Assembly: GCF_000698575.1 (NCBI RefSeq) | Contig: NZ_JFHD01000038.1 | Coordinates: 1-63,637, forward strand | DNA from: Caballeronia zhejiangensis | Lineage (GTDB): Bacteria; Pseudomonadota; Gammaproteobacteria; Burkholderiales; Burkholderiaceae | Reading direction: 5' to 3' | DNA length: 63,637 bases | Part shown: piece after piece, positions 8,105 through 16,166 of the stretch | Position numbering within the stretch: position 1 is the first letter of the stretch | Layout: every line of letters starts with the position of its first letter | The notes under the pieces: generated by a model | Seen by the model: only the letters and a program-made list of their open reading frames with translations | Database searches by the model: none | Told to the model about the DNA's origin: nothing | Program-made: the position numbers and the translations under genes

Positions 8105-9691
8105 GTGGCTGGAGTGAACGTCTTGAAGCCGCATCTGCAAACAACCATCGCCACACTCGTCGCCGCGGGCAAATGTCAGCGGGAAATCGCCCGGGTTACC
8201 GGGGTGGATCGGAAGACGATTCGCAAGTACCAAGAGCAATTCGCAGCGGCGCAAGCAAATTCCCCCACGGTGCCCACCGGCTCCGCGCTGCAAATTCCTC
8301 CACCATGCCCACCGACAAAGGGCAGCCAGATATCAGCTTGCGAGCCTCACCGGGGGTTCATAGAGGCTCAGTTGCGGCTTCGGCGCAATGCCATGGCCAT
8401 CTACCAGGATCTGGTGGACCGATTCGGCTTTGCCGCCGGATACGACAGCGTCAAGCGATTCGTCCGGACAATGCGTCGGCACGAGCCGGCCCAGTTCGAC
8501 CGGTTGAACTTCATGCCTGGCGAAGAGGCGCAGGTTGACTATGGCGAAGGCGCCCTGACCAGGGTGCCGGGCACCAACCGATACCGCAAGCCCCGGCTGT
8601 TCGTGATGACGCTGCGTTACTCGCGGCGCAGCTTCCGCCGCGTCGTGTGGAAGTCCAGCAAACAGGTCTGGGCTGAACTGCACGAGCAGGCCTGGCGTCA
8701 CTTTGGTGGCGTCACGCAGTACGTCGTTCTGGACAATCTGAAGGAAGGCGTAGTCAAACCGGATTTGTACGAGCCGGAGCTCAATCCAGTGTATGCCGCC
8801 ATGCTCGCTCACTACGGCGTAGTGGCGGACCCAGCCCGCGTACGGGATCCGAATCGCAAGGGCACCGTCGAGAGCGCAATCCAGCACACCCAGGGCACGG
8901 CCCTGAAGGGGCGACGATTCGAATCGATCGAGGAGCAAAACGCCTTCCTTGATCAATGGGAATCGAACTGGGCGGCCAGAAGGATCCACGGCAGCACCCG
9001 CCGCCAGGTTCAGGCGATGTTCGAGGAAGAGCGCCCCCATCTGCGCGCCTTGCCCGCACGCGGTTTCGAATACTTCATCGACAAGGTCTACACGGTCTGC
9101 GACGACACATGCGTACGGGTGGATCACAGCAGTTACGCCGCCCGACCAGCTCCCATCGGCAGCCGGGTGCTCGTGCGCAAGTTTGCCCGTCGCCTGGAAG
9201 TCCGTAACCTCCAGACACAGGCATTGCTGCGCACGCACGTTCTGGCCGACAAGCCGGGATCGGTGGTGTTGCCCCAGGATGAGCGACCGTTCAATCCCTC
9301 TCGGGAAACGCGCCGCATCCTGTTTCAGGCAAAGGCGATCGGGCCGTCCGCCGAGCGTTTGTGTCAGCAACTGTTCGACACCGAAGGGCGAATCGGTCAG
9401 CGCAAGCTCTGGGGCATCGTCGGTCTCGTGCGTCGGTACCCCCGCCGCCTGATCGATTCGGCGTGCGAGATCGCCATGAAAGAAGGTGTGACCAGCTACA
9501 AGCAGGTCAAAGCGCTGACCGAGCGGCTGCTGGAGCAGGCGCTGGCTGACATGGACACGCCCCTTCAGGGCGAACTGCCCTTGACTCAGGAACATCACCT
9601 CATCCGGGACGGCGACGACTATGCCGACCTGTTCACCCTCGGCGCCAGTCATAGCGCCGCCATGTCATCACCCAACGGAGATCTCCCTTGA
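8105..9691 (+). CDS. istA: IS21-family transposase IstA
   Basis: Protein of 528 residues. GTG at 8105 opens the frame; a second GTG at 8114 is possible. An N-terminal helix-turn-helix (CQREIARVTGVDRKTIRKY) is followed by an rve core with the DDE residues D (EAQVDYGEG), D (VVLDNLKEGV) and E (KGTVESAIQ), and a C-terminal Mu-transposase-like domain. It acts with IstB to bring the element ends together. Full length and uninterrupted. Its stop overlaps the istB start. Confidence 0.94.
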   Translation: MAGVNVLKPHLQTTIATLVAAGKCQREIARVTGVDRKTIRKYQEQFAAAQANSPTVPTGSALQIPPPCPPTKGSQISACEPHRGFIEAQLRLRRNAMAIYQDLVDRFGFAAGYDSVKRFVRTMRRHEPAQFDRLNFMPGEEAQVDYGEGALTRVPGTNRYRKPRLFVMTLRYSRRSFRRVVWKSSKQVWAELHEQAWRHFGGVTQYVVLDNLKEGVVKPDLYEPELNPVYAAMLAHYGVVADPARVRDPNRKGTVESAIQHTQGTALKGRRFESIEEQNAFLDQWESNWAARRIHGSTRRQVQAMFEEERPHLRALPARGFEYFIDKVYTVCDDTCVRVDHSSYAARPAPIGSRVLVRKFARRLEVRNLQTQALLRTHVLADKPGSVVLPQDERPFNPSRETRRILFQAKAIGPSAERLCQQLFDTEGRIGQRKLWGIVGLVRRYPRRLIDSACEIAMKEGVTSYKQVKALTERLLEQALADMDTPLQGELPLTQEHHLIRDGDDYADLFTLGASHSAAMSSPNGDLP

Positions 9692-10461
9692 GCATGAGCC
9701 TCGCTGAAATTGACCGCGCCCTGCGCGAACTGCGTCTGTCTGGCATCAGCGCGACGCTGGAAACCAGGGTGCTGCAAGCCCAGGCCAGCCAGCAGCCGTT
9801 CCTCGAAACCTTCTCCATGATTCTGCAGGACGAGCTCGATCGGCGGCAATCCAGGCTTCTCGAACGACGTTACCAGCAGTCCGGTCTGGACGAGCGAAAA
9901 ACCTTGAGTGACTTCGACTGGTCCTTCAACCCCAAAGTACCTCGTCAGGCTTGCTTCGAGTTACACACCCTGAAGTTCGTCGCCGACAGCGACAACGCAT
10001 TGCTGATAGGAAAAACGGGCACCGGCAAAAGCCACGTCGCCAAGGCCATCGCCTACAACGCCACCCTGCAGGGAATGAAGGTACGCTACGTCGAGTCCGA
10101 CACCGTGTTCGCCGGCTATGCTGTGGAAACACGGGCCGATCAGGACCGTCTGCTCAAGGCACTCGTTGAGCCCGAACTCCTCGTGCTTGACGATCTGTTC
10201 CTCGCCAAACGCATCCCTGATGCCGCGGCCGAACTGCTGCAGACCCTTGTTCACCAACGATACAAGCATCGCCGCAGCATTCTCGTCACATCCAACCGCA
10301 TCGTCCAAGACTGGGGGCGCTACCTTCGCGACAGCACCATGGCCTCGACGATTCTTGACCGTCTCCTGCATCGCTCCAAGCTCCTCGAGTTTGAAGGAAA
10401 GAGTTATCGCCTCCGGGAAGCAGCGACCAGGCTTGCCGTCACTGAGGAATCCGACGCATAA
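9688..10461 (+). CDS. istB: IS21-family ATPase IstB
   Basis: AAA+ helper ATPase of 257 residues related to DnaC, which selects the target for IstA. The Walker A motif GKTGTGKSHVAKA and Walker B LLVLDDLF are intact. The TTG at 9688 overlaps the istA stop (TTGA) and has GGAG seven bases upstream, which favours it over the ATG at 9694. Overlap with istA points to translational coupling, the standard IS21 layout. Confidence 0.94.
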   Translation: MSMSLAEIDRALRELRLSGISATLETRVLQAQASQQPFLETFSMILQDELDRRQSRLLERRYQQSGLDERKTLSDFDWSFNPKVPRQACFELHTLKFVADSDNALLIGKTGTGKSHVAKAIAYNATLQGMKVRYVESDTVFAGYAVETRADQDRLLKALVEPELLVLDDLFLAKRIPDAAAELLQTLVHQRYKHRRSILVTSNRIVQDWGRYLRDSTMASTILDRLLHRSKLLEFEGKSYRLREAATRLAVTEESDA

Positions 10462-10545
10462 TCCACTGGTCCTGCCTGGGGGAATTTAGCCGCCCACAGG
10501 TGGAGGAGTTTGAACTGCCCATCCGGGCCCAGGTCGCTCCACTTA

Positions 10546-10628
10546 TCCGACTGTCTGAATTTGCGCGGCCATCTCTATATCGCACACGGTAACGGCAGAA
10601 GGTCGTTAAAGTAGGTGCCCGCATCATC
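10546..10628 (-). pseudogene. Relic of bufB (DUF692 protein)
   Basis: The minus strand reads DDAGTYFNDLLPLPCAI and then a stop. After a one-base shift it continues EMAAQIQTVG. The string YFNDLLPLP followed by a helix of this kind is the conserved internal block of DUF692 (BufB/HvfB) proteins, normally about residues 80-115. Roughly 80 codons before it and all codons after it are missing. It lies between bufA and the IS3-family element in operon order, which supports the assignment. Confidence 0.6.
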
Positions 10629-10649
10629 CTCTCCTGCTGACGTTTTAGG

Positions 10650-10961
10650 TTAGGACTTCACGGGGGAAAGCGAGCCGTGACCGCCGCTTGGGGTCTGGAT
10701 ACTCGCGCATTCACCACCCTGCACGAACTTCCACGAATTGCCTTGGAAATCAACCGTTGAAGTTCCTTGGCACGTAGTTCCCGGGCCCGCGGCGCAGTCG
10801 TTCATTCTCTTGAGGGCCACGCCATAGCATTTCTCTTTGTGAGCAGCAGTGGCAGCGCTTACCTCCGCCTCTGTCAGAGGCGCAGCATGAGCGACCGATG
10901 TCATTACGCTCGCAACGGCGCCTGCCAAGAGAGCGGTCGTGACAGAAGTCTTCGAAGACAT
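10650..10961 (-). CDS. bufA1: BufA1-type bufferin precursor (DUF2282), periplasmic metal-binding peptide
   Basis: Protein of 103 residues with a signal peptide ending near AHA, then the DUF2282 core with the four expected cysteines in KEKCYGVA, NDCAAGPG, TTCQGTS and GECA. Bufferins are post-translationally modified by the DUF692/DUF2063 enzyme pair and sequester metals in the periplasm. A GGAG precedes the ATG at 10961. The maturation genes bufB and bufC that should follow are here only a relic and a fragment, so unless a second copy exists elsewhere this precursor would probably stay unmodified. Confidence 0.88.
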   Translation of the reverse strand: MSSKTSVTTALLAGAVASVMTSVAHAAPLTEAEVSAATAAHKEKCYGVALKRMNDCAAGPGTTCQGTSTVDFQGNSWKFVQGGECASIQTPSGGHGSLSPVKS

Positions 10962-11048
10962 TGGGATTCTCCAGTGGCTTATCTAGACGGTACCTGTGGG
11001 AGGTACGCTAGTTAGTTCGCACTGGACGGTGGCACGGTTACACCTCAT

Positions 11049-11846
11049 TGTCATCGGCACCTGTAAATTGATACACCGTCGGCACTGAGGAATTGATACA
11101 CCTCGACGAAGGGATAATGGCTGCTTTGAGCGGCGATGATCTCGTACGAGGGATACATGCAGATCAGGATATTGCACAAGCAGGGCAAGAGCCTGCGTGC
11201 CATTGCTTGCGAGGTTGGCTGCTCGGTCAACACGGTGAGGAAGTATCTGGCGACGCAGGACGCGCCTACGTTTCGGCCCACGGCTACTCCGCGCGAGTCG
11301 ATACTGAAACCGTTCGAAGCCTATCTTCGGGAGCGGATCGCGTCAGCGGCACCGGACTGGATTCCAGCGACAGTGCTGTGGCGCGAGATTCAGTCAAAGG
11401 GCTTCGATGGCGGCGACGCTCTCAAACGGTTCGTTAACCCGTACAGGCTGTTGATCATCGATGAAATCGGCTATCTCCCGATGAGCCGTGAGCAAGCCAA
11501 TCTGTTCTTCCAGGTCATCGCCAAACGATACGAGCGCGGCAGTCTGATCGTGACCAGCAATCTTCCCTTTGGACAATGGGACCAGACGTTCGCCGATGAC
11601 GCGACACTCACCGCCGCGATGCTCGACCGGCTGTTGCATCACGCCCACGTCGTAGCCATCCAGGGCGAGAGCTATCGACTACGCGACAAGCGGCGAGCCG
11701 GACTGGTTGCGAAGAGATTGACCACGACGAAGGAGAACACCGCTAACGCAGTGCGGTCGGCACCGCAATAACACTACAAACCGGTGTATCAAAACTGAAA
11801 TGCCGATGCCGGTAGAAGCCGTATCAATTCCAGAGTGCCGTTGACA
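11049..11846 (+). mobile_element. IS21-family deletion derivative (798 bp) with 4-bp target duplication
   Basis: The left end tgtcatcggcacctgtaaattgatac and the right end, reverse complement tgtcaacggcactctggaattgatac, are similar inverted repeats, with further 'gatacacc' repeats inside as in IS21. The element is flanked on both sides by TCAT (11045-11048 and 11847-11850). Full IS21 elements are about 2-2.5 kb; here about two thirds of the interior is gone and one frame spans the joint. It is unrelated in end sequence to the IS21 element at 7981-10521. The clean duplication suggests it moved, or was deleted after landing. Confidence 0.75.
11136..11771 (+). CDS. In-frame IstA-IstB fusion left by an internal deletion
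   Basis: Protein of 211 residues. The first 95 or so are the N-terminus of an IS21 IstA (helix-turn-helix IRILHKQGKSLRAIACEVG, then KYLATQD). From about residue 100 it is the C-terminal half of IstB, starting at the Walker B strand LLIIDEIGYLP and running through IVTSNLPFGQW to the normal IstB end. The IstA catalytic core and the IstB Walker A motif are absent. It cannot be a working transposase, but it keeps the DNA-binding domain that recognises IS21 ends. The joint is in frame without a stop. Confidence 0.8.
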   Translation: MISYEGYMQIRILHKQGKSLRAIACEVGCSVNTVRKYLATQDAPTFRPTATPRESILKPFEAYLRERIASAAPDWIPATVLWREIQSKGFDGGDALKRFVNPYRLLIIDEIGYLPMSREQANLFFQVIAKRYERGSLIVTSNLPFGQWDQTFADDATLTAAMLDRLLHHAHVVAIQGESYRLRDKRRAGLVAKRLTTTKENTANAVRSAPQ

Positions 11847-12344
11847 TCATCGAAAATATATTGGTCAAGCTGTCTCGCGGTCCTAAATCCGCGGCTGCGC
11901 CCAGCGTATGATCGCTGACGGGATGTTATGTGCTGCATCAGGCTCAACTTCGATATGCAACTCCTTCACCGTGCTAGCTCGTAAAATTGCGTTTCGAGCG
12001 TGTAGAGTCCTGACGGTTTGGGAAGATCGACGGGATGATATCCATTGAGCGATTACAAATCGAATGTCGTACGGTCACGTAGTACAGCGCTGCGCCTCTG
12101 TACGCGGGATGTCTGCAGAATTTTTCGCTTTTTTGAAGTGTCACATTTGACGCAAGAGCGTGCATGCGCGAGGATCGGCGCTGTCCTTTGCTTCTTGAGT
12201 ACCTTCGCTAGGGTTATTTCGATTGTTCAAGGAGGACCGAGGATACTCTTAAAGCGGACCTCGGATTCCTCTAGAGATTCGAGCCATTAGGCTTCAACAT
12301 TACAGCAGAATACTCGTGGACGAAATCGGGAAAGAAGGGTACGC
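11847..12344. other. Non-coding stretch between the IS derivative and the GlcG-like gene
   Basis: Apart from the 4-bp duplication at its left edge, no gene, repeat or terminator was recognised. Short plus-strand frames here lack ribosome binding sites and family resemblance. The right part should hold the promoter of the gene at 12345. Confidence 0.5.
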
Positions 12345-12821
12345 ATGAGCGCATTAGACCTCGAGGTTGTCTCGTGGATGATTCAAGACTCCTTAAAGAC
12401 AGCCTCAAGTCGATTTAAGTTGGCGGTGAGCGTCGCGGTTTGTGATCGTCGAGGGTTTCTAATCGGCTTCGCACGAGATCGTGAAGCAAAAATTAGCACG
12501 ATCGATTCGGCGCAGAGGAAGGCTTTCACCGCGGTTCAACTGGGGAGCAGTACGTTAGACAGTATAGAAGCCTGGAAGCGTAATGACGCTCGAAACCTTG
12601 GTTACTACGATTTCTTGTTAAGTTCTATCCCGGGCGGCGCGCCTGTGCGGGACAGCGGCGGGGCCATCATCGGCGGCATAGGGGTAAGCAGCGACCTTTC
12701 TGCGTCGGATGATCAAAAAATTGCGGATCTATCCGCAGAGGTTCTCTCAAATATCGTCTCCGGTACTCAACGGCTCGATGTCCAAGTGCGGTTTGACAGC
12801 AAAGGTCGGGCGCAAGTTTAA
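12345..12821 (+). CDS. GlcG/HbpS family protein (DUF336)
   Basis: Soluble protein of 158 residues, a normal length for this family of small haem- or cofactor-binding proteins that often accompany catabolic or glycolate genes. The hallmark PGGAPVRDSGGAIIGGIGVS is present at about residues 90-110. No signal peptide is apparent, so it is likely cytoplasmic. The start at 12345 follows AAGAAGG. A strong terminator follows, which makes it a one-gene unit separate from the nitrophenol cluster. A link to that cluster is only positional. Confidence 0.85.
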   Translation: MSALDLEVVSWMIQDSLKTASSRFKLAVSVAVCDRRGFLIGFARDREAKISTIDSAQRKAFTAVQLGSSTLDSIEAWKRNDARNLGYYDFLLSSIPGGAPVRDSGGAIIGGIGVSSDLSASDDQKIADLSAEVLSNIVSGTQRLDVQVRFDSKGRAQV

Positions 12822-12889
12822 TTGCTGGGATCTATCAGTGTACGCAAAGACTCTACTCTCAGGTTCGTCAGCTAGCATTGGCGACCTTT

Positions 12890-12920
12890 AACGCTGACTC
12901 CCCGGTCAGCGTTTTTTTTG
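12890..12920 (+). terminator. Strong intrinsic terminator
   Basis: AACGCTGAC and GTCAGCGTT form a perfect 9-bp stem around TCCCCG, followed by a run of T. It ends transcription of the GlcG-like gene 70 bp downstream of its stop and insulates the nitrophenol cluster. Confidence 0.92.
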
Positions 12921-13303
12921 TCCGATCCACTGTTCATTGGCAGTCGAGTAGCGAAGCCAGCGTCTAACAGCGAAAGATGGCGCATGTTCCGGAGCGGCAT
13001 ATTCCGCAGGAAGCGACGCATCGGAGTGCTTTCAGCAAGTTCTTGTTGTGGTTTGACGCGGCAATACAGGCAGTCAGTGCCACGACTTTGGCAGTGGGCA
13101 GGTGATGAGTTGTTAGCGCTCGCGCTTCGGTTCTAGATGTCCAGTTGCCAAGACACTTAGGAACGTGACTACCCGTCGGTCTCGTCTATTGATAGGAAAC
13201 GCGTAGCACTCGTCTTTTTTGAAAAAAACAGGCCGGGCTGTGATGTCAACAAGGGTAAACCGCCGCGTCGGCGTATTCGAGGGCATAAATCGCCGATCGA
13301 ACT
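12921..13303. other. Non-coding stretch before pnpA
   Basis: No gene is supported. The short frames present have no family resemblance. The right side merges into the regulatory region of pnpA. Confidence 0.5.
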
Positions 13304-13320
13304 GTTCGTGATATGCAAAC
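13304..13320. promoter_or_regulatory. GTT-N11-AAC box upstream of pnpA (likely LysR-type regulator site)
   Basis: GTTCGTGATATGCAAAC fits the GTT-N11-AAC pattern that I recall for PnpR, the LysR-type activator of nitrophenol genes in Pseudomonas. It starts 135 bp before the pnpA ATG. The left arm GTTCG(T/C)GA is shared with the boxes at 14899 (before pnpB) and 17737 (before pnpC). Confidence 0.65.
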
Positions 13321-13438
13321 CTCATTGCATTGCCTTCGGAAATTCAGTTGGTTACGCTTACTTCCATTATTCGGCCCCACAGTGAAGTCTGAGCGAAGGC
13401 CGGTTTTTTGAAAACGCGTTGTGACAGGAGACTGAAAA

Positions 13439-14653
13439 ATGGAAACGCTTGAAGGAGTGGTCGTTGTTGGTGGAGGTCCCGTTGGCCTGCTCACCGCGCT
13501 CAAACTGGGTCGCGCTGGCGTTAAGGTCATTGTGCTCGAATCGGAGGCTTGCGTTTCGCCGTCGCCCCGCGCTGTCGCGTATATGCCCCCAACCATCGCT
13601 GCGATGCAGCGGTTTGGCGTGCTTGAGGATATTCGCAAGCGTGCAGTGTATTGCCCGAGCATCAACTATCGTCACGGCGACGGCACGCTTTTCAGTACGC
13701 TGGAATGGAGTGCTGTTGCTGAGGACACCGAGTTCCCGTACATGTTGCTTCTGGGCCAGAACCATGTATCCAACGTCATTAAGCAGCACCTTCAAACGTT
13801 GCCCAACGTAGATATTCGCTGGAATCACCGCGTTGAGAGTATCGATCAAGACGCCAACTACGTGACGATTGAAACGCGTTGTCCGGGTGGCATTTCGCGA
13901 TTGCGTGCTCGCTGGGTGGCGGCGACCGATGGGGCACGCAGCACGGTGCGCGAGAAGATTGGCCTGAGCTTTGACGGTATCACTTGGGCAGAGCGACTCG
14001 TCGCAACGAATGTCTTCTATGACTTCACCGTCCATGGCTATTCGCGTGCCAATTTCGTGCATGACCCGCTTGACTGGGCAGTGGTGGTGCAGCTTGACCA
14101 AAGCGGCTTGTGGCGCGTCTGTTACGGCGAAGATCCGTCGATCTCGATGGAGGAGGTGCGTCGTCGTATGCCTGAGCGTTTCAAGCGTCTCTTGCCGGGA
14201 GCCCCGACACCTGACCGTTATCGCGTCGACCACCTGAATCCGTACCGCGTACATCAGCGCTGTGCTGCCGAGTTTCGCCGAGGCCGTGTGATTCTCGCGG
14301 GTGACGCCGCGCACGCAACAAATCCGATGGGTGGTCTGGGTTTGTCCGGTGGTGTGCTTGATGCAGAACATCTGGCTCGTGCGCTGATCTCGGTCGTCAA
14401 CGACTCCGCATCGGTCAAGGTGCTCGACGACTACTCGGTTGATCGTCGAAAGGTCTTCCTTGAGTTCACGTCGCCGACGGCAACGCAGAACTTCAACTGG
14501 ATGAAGGAAAGCGACCCTGCGCAACGCGCCCGTGATACCGAACTGCTTACACACGCAGGCACAGACCGCGCTGTGATGCGCGAGGTTCTTCTGAGCTTCG
14601 AGAAGCTCAACGGCAGCAGCCGCCCGGCCCCGCCCCTTAAGCTTGCAGCGTAA
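13439..14653 (+). CDS. pnpA: para-Nitrophenol 4-monooxygenase (FAD-dependent)
   Basis: Single-component flavoprotein hydroxylase of 404 residues that would convert 4-nitrophenol to benzoquinone plus nitrite using NADPH and O2. The FAD motif GGGPVG lies at about residues 11-16, the DG motif ATDGARSTVREK near 160, and the second flavin motif AGDAAHATNPMGGLGLSGG near 290. The sequence begins METLEGVVVVGGGPVGLLTA, which I recognise as PnpA. The start follows CAGGAG. A close second copy lies at 16167, so substrate sharing or specialisation (for example methyl- or chloro-nitrophenols) is possible. Confidence 0.9.
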   Translation: METLEGVVVVGGGPVGLLTALKLGRAGVKVIVLESEACVSPSPRAVAYMPPTIAAMQRFGVLEDIRKRAVYCPSINYRHGDGTLFSTLEWSAVAEDTEFPYMLLLGQNHVSNVIKQHLQTLPNVDIRWNHRVESIDQDANYVTIETRCPGGISRLRARWVAATDGARSTVREKIGLSFDGITWAERLVATNVFYDFTVHGYSRANFVHDPLDWAVVVQLDQSGLWRVCYGEDPSISMEEVRRRMPERFKRLLPGAPTPDRYRVDHLNPYRVHQRCAAEFRRGRVILAGDAAHATNPMGGLGLSGGVLDAEHLARALISVVNDSASVKVLDDYSVDRRKVFLEFTSPTATQNFNWMKESDPAQRARDTELLTHAGTDRAVMREVLLSFEKLNGSSRPAPPLKLAA

Positions 14654-14898
14654 ATTTTGACCGCGATTCAGGACGGCATGAATGTCTGCCGTTCCGTGCG
14701 ACTTTCGGTCCGACGCACCTCGCACTACGAAGGGGCGAGAAAATTGGCCTCCTCTGCCTTCGACAGTGTGGTTGAGCTAGCGACCAGCGCGATTGAGTCG
14801 CTTAAAGATTGTGGCGGCACATATTAGGTTGATAGGCCACGACTGTCATGCTGGGTGTGGCGCCGCGTGTGATGCTGTTCGTGTTTGGCGATCGACTC
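14654..14898. other. Intergenic region pnpA-pnpB, left part
   Basis: With the box at 14899 and the bases after it, about 460 bp separate pnpA from pnpB. No gene is supported here. The gap, together with its own regulator box, suggests that pnpB starts its own transcript. Confidence 0.5.
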
Positions 14899-14915
14899 GT
14901 TCGCGAAACCGGAAC
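14899..14915. promoter_or_regulatory. GTT-N11-AAC box upstream of pnpB
   Basis: GTTCGCGAAACCGGAAC matches the GTT-N11-AAC pattern, 214 bp before the pnpB start. It shares the GTTCGCGA arm with the box before pnpC and nearly so with the box before pnpA. Confidence 0.65.
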
Positions 14916-15112
14916 GAACCAGGAATGCAATTTCTCTATGATTTTTAGGTTTCGCGATTTGCGAACAGGAAGAGGTCTACCTGCATTTGTCTTTCGCGCA
15001 ACCGTCAAACGCGTGTTGAGTCACCACAGCGTACAAAGTCAGTCGCCGCTACACATGAAGTTCGTCTGAACTTGAGTTTTGTCTCTTAAGAGAACCAACC
15101 CGGAGAAACGAT

Positions 15113-15739
15113 ATGGCAACTAAGATTCAGATTGTTTTTTACAGCGGCTACGGCCACATCTACAAGATGGCCGAAGCGATCGCGGCAGGCGTCAGAGAAG
15201 TTGAAGACGTTGAAGTGAAGTTGCTCCAGGTTCCGGAACTCGTGCCCGAAGAAGTCTTGGTTAAGAGCGGGATGAAGGGCTATCGCGCTGCATTCGAAAG
15301 TGTTCAGGTTGCTACGCCAGAGATTCTCGCGGAAGCCGATGGCATCATCTTCGGTACGCCGACGCGATTCGGCAACATGTGCGCTCAAATGCGCAACTTC
15401 CTGGACCAAACGGGTGGTCTGTGGATGAACGGTGGCCTGATTGGCAAGGTTGGTAGCGTCTTCACGAGCACCGCTTCGCAACACGGTGGTCAAGAAACGA
15501 CCATCAGCAGCTTCCATACGACCCTGCTTCACCACGGTATGGTCATCGTTGGTGTGCCGTATTCGGAGCAGCGACTGGTCAACATGAGCGAGATTTCCGG
15601 TGGCACGCCCTACGGTGCGTCGACGCTTGCGGGTGCAGATGGTTCGCGTCAACCGAGCGAAAACGAACTGGCAATCGCTCGCTTCCAAGGTCAGCATGTT
15701 GCCACGATCACCAAGAAGCTGGTCGCGCAGTCCAAGTAA
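15113..15739 (+). CDS. pnpB: p-Benzoquinone reductase (WrbA-type NAD(P)H:quinone oxidoreductase)
   Basis: Flavodoxin-fold protein of 208 residues in the WrbA family, the usual length. It would reduce the benzoquinone made by PnpA to hydroquinone with NADPH and FMN. Visible motifs are the FMN phosphate loop region YSGYGHIYKMAEAIAAG near the N-terminus and GIIFGTPTRFGNMCAQMRNF near residue 80. GGAG lies upstream of the ATG. Its position between two monooxygenase genes fits a protective and pathway role. A hairpin follows its stop. Confidence 0.92.
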   Translation: MATKIQIVFYSGYGHIYKMAEAIAAGVREVEDVEVKLLQVPELVPEEVLVKSGMKGYRAAFESVQVATPEILAEADGIIFGTPTRFGNMCAQMRNFLDQTGGLWMNGGLIGKVGSVFTSTASQHGGQETTISSFHTTLLHHGMVIVGVPYSEQRLVNMSEISGGTPYGASTLAGADGSRQPSENELAIARFQGQHVATITKKLVAQSK

Positions 15740-15746
15740 GTAGGCT

Positions 15747-15776
15747 GGCCGGTAGCCAATGATTTGCGTGCCGGCC
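15747..15776 (+). other. Stem-loop after pnpB
   Basis: GGCCGGTA and TGCCGGCC can pair (8 bp including one G-U) just downstream of the pnpB stop. No T-run follows on the plus strand, so it is more likely an mRNA-stabilising or processing hairpin than a terminator. Confidence 0.4.
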
Positions 15777-16166
15777 GAAAAAAGGGTGCTTCGCGCATAG
15801 GCCGTCGATATGCCCGAATGCACTCTTGAACGAATCACCAAAGGTAGGCGGAATGAGTAAAACGGCCTCACCTCGATAAGCATGCTGCAGTTGTCCTCCT
15901 AACGCAAAACAATATTGGGGCACATGGGCAGTGAAGGACGGTAGCGTCAAGCCGTTCATTAATCGCATGAGTACCTATATCGATCTGCTAAAGCCGATTT
16001 CGCGGTTTGACATCCGGCATCTAGACGCAAAGATCGATAGCCGTGTCGCGCTCAAACGCTCGGCACTTTGCAGAAGGAAACACTGTAGGTTATTTGGTTT
16101 GAACACGCGCGACATAGCCCATTCAGAGGCTATTTTCCTTGAGAAACGCGTGTTTAAAGGAGACAC
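15777..16166. other. Intergenic region pnpB-pnpA1
   Basis: About 390 bp with no supported gene. A minus-strand frame of 86 codons shows no family resemblance. The region contains GTTATTTGGTTTGAAC near 16090, a GTT-N10-AAC near miss to the boxes found before pnpA, pnpB and pnpC, so pnpA1 may lack its own good site. Confidence 0.45.

Larger units (their letters stand above)
7981..10521 (+). mobile_element. IS21-family element (about 2.54 kb) nested in the IS3 element
   Basis: The ends are inverted: left tgggcgggcaaattccccca, right (reverse complement) tgggcagttcaaactcctcc. Both continue into repeats of the type ccacctgtgggc, the multiple terminal repeats expected for IS21. It carries istA and istB in the usual overlapping order. 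No direct repeat is visible at its borders, which are both IS3 sequence, so a target duplication has been lost or the exact ends differ by a few bases. Confidence 0.8.
6774..10545 (-). mobile_element. IS3-family element split by a nested IS21-family element
   Basis: The left end at 6774-6792 (taagtggaacgtccagggc) and the right end at 10527-10545 (as its reverse complement, taagtggagcgacctgggc) match at 16 of 19 positions and define the terminal inverted repeats. Inside are orfA and orfB on the minus strand. The IS21-family element at 7981-10521 sits near the right end; without it the element would be about 1.23 kb, normal for IS3. The flanks do not match as a target duplication: the left flank is bufC and the right flank is bufB. 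That suggests the element has removed the DNA between those two points. Confidence 0.7.

Noticed and set aside
8333..9652. 439-codon minus-strand frame inside istA
   Set aside because: It is the antisense shadow of a GC-rich transposase gene with clear DDE motifs on the plus strand; no family match and no ribosome binding site.
12045..12290. 81-codon frame upstream of the GlcG-like gene
   Set aside because: No ribosome binding site and no family resemblance; Arg/Ser/Cys-rich composition typical of a non-coding frame.
13367..14725. 452-codon minus-strand frame over pnpA
   Set aside because: Long only because of codon bias in pnpA. The plus-strand protein has full FAD motifs, and the shadow has none of a real family.
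15708..15968. 86-codon minus-strand frame between pnpB and pnpA1
   Set aside because: No ribosome binding site or recognised family, and it overlaps the pnpB end; kept only as intergenic DNA.
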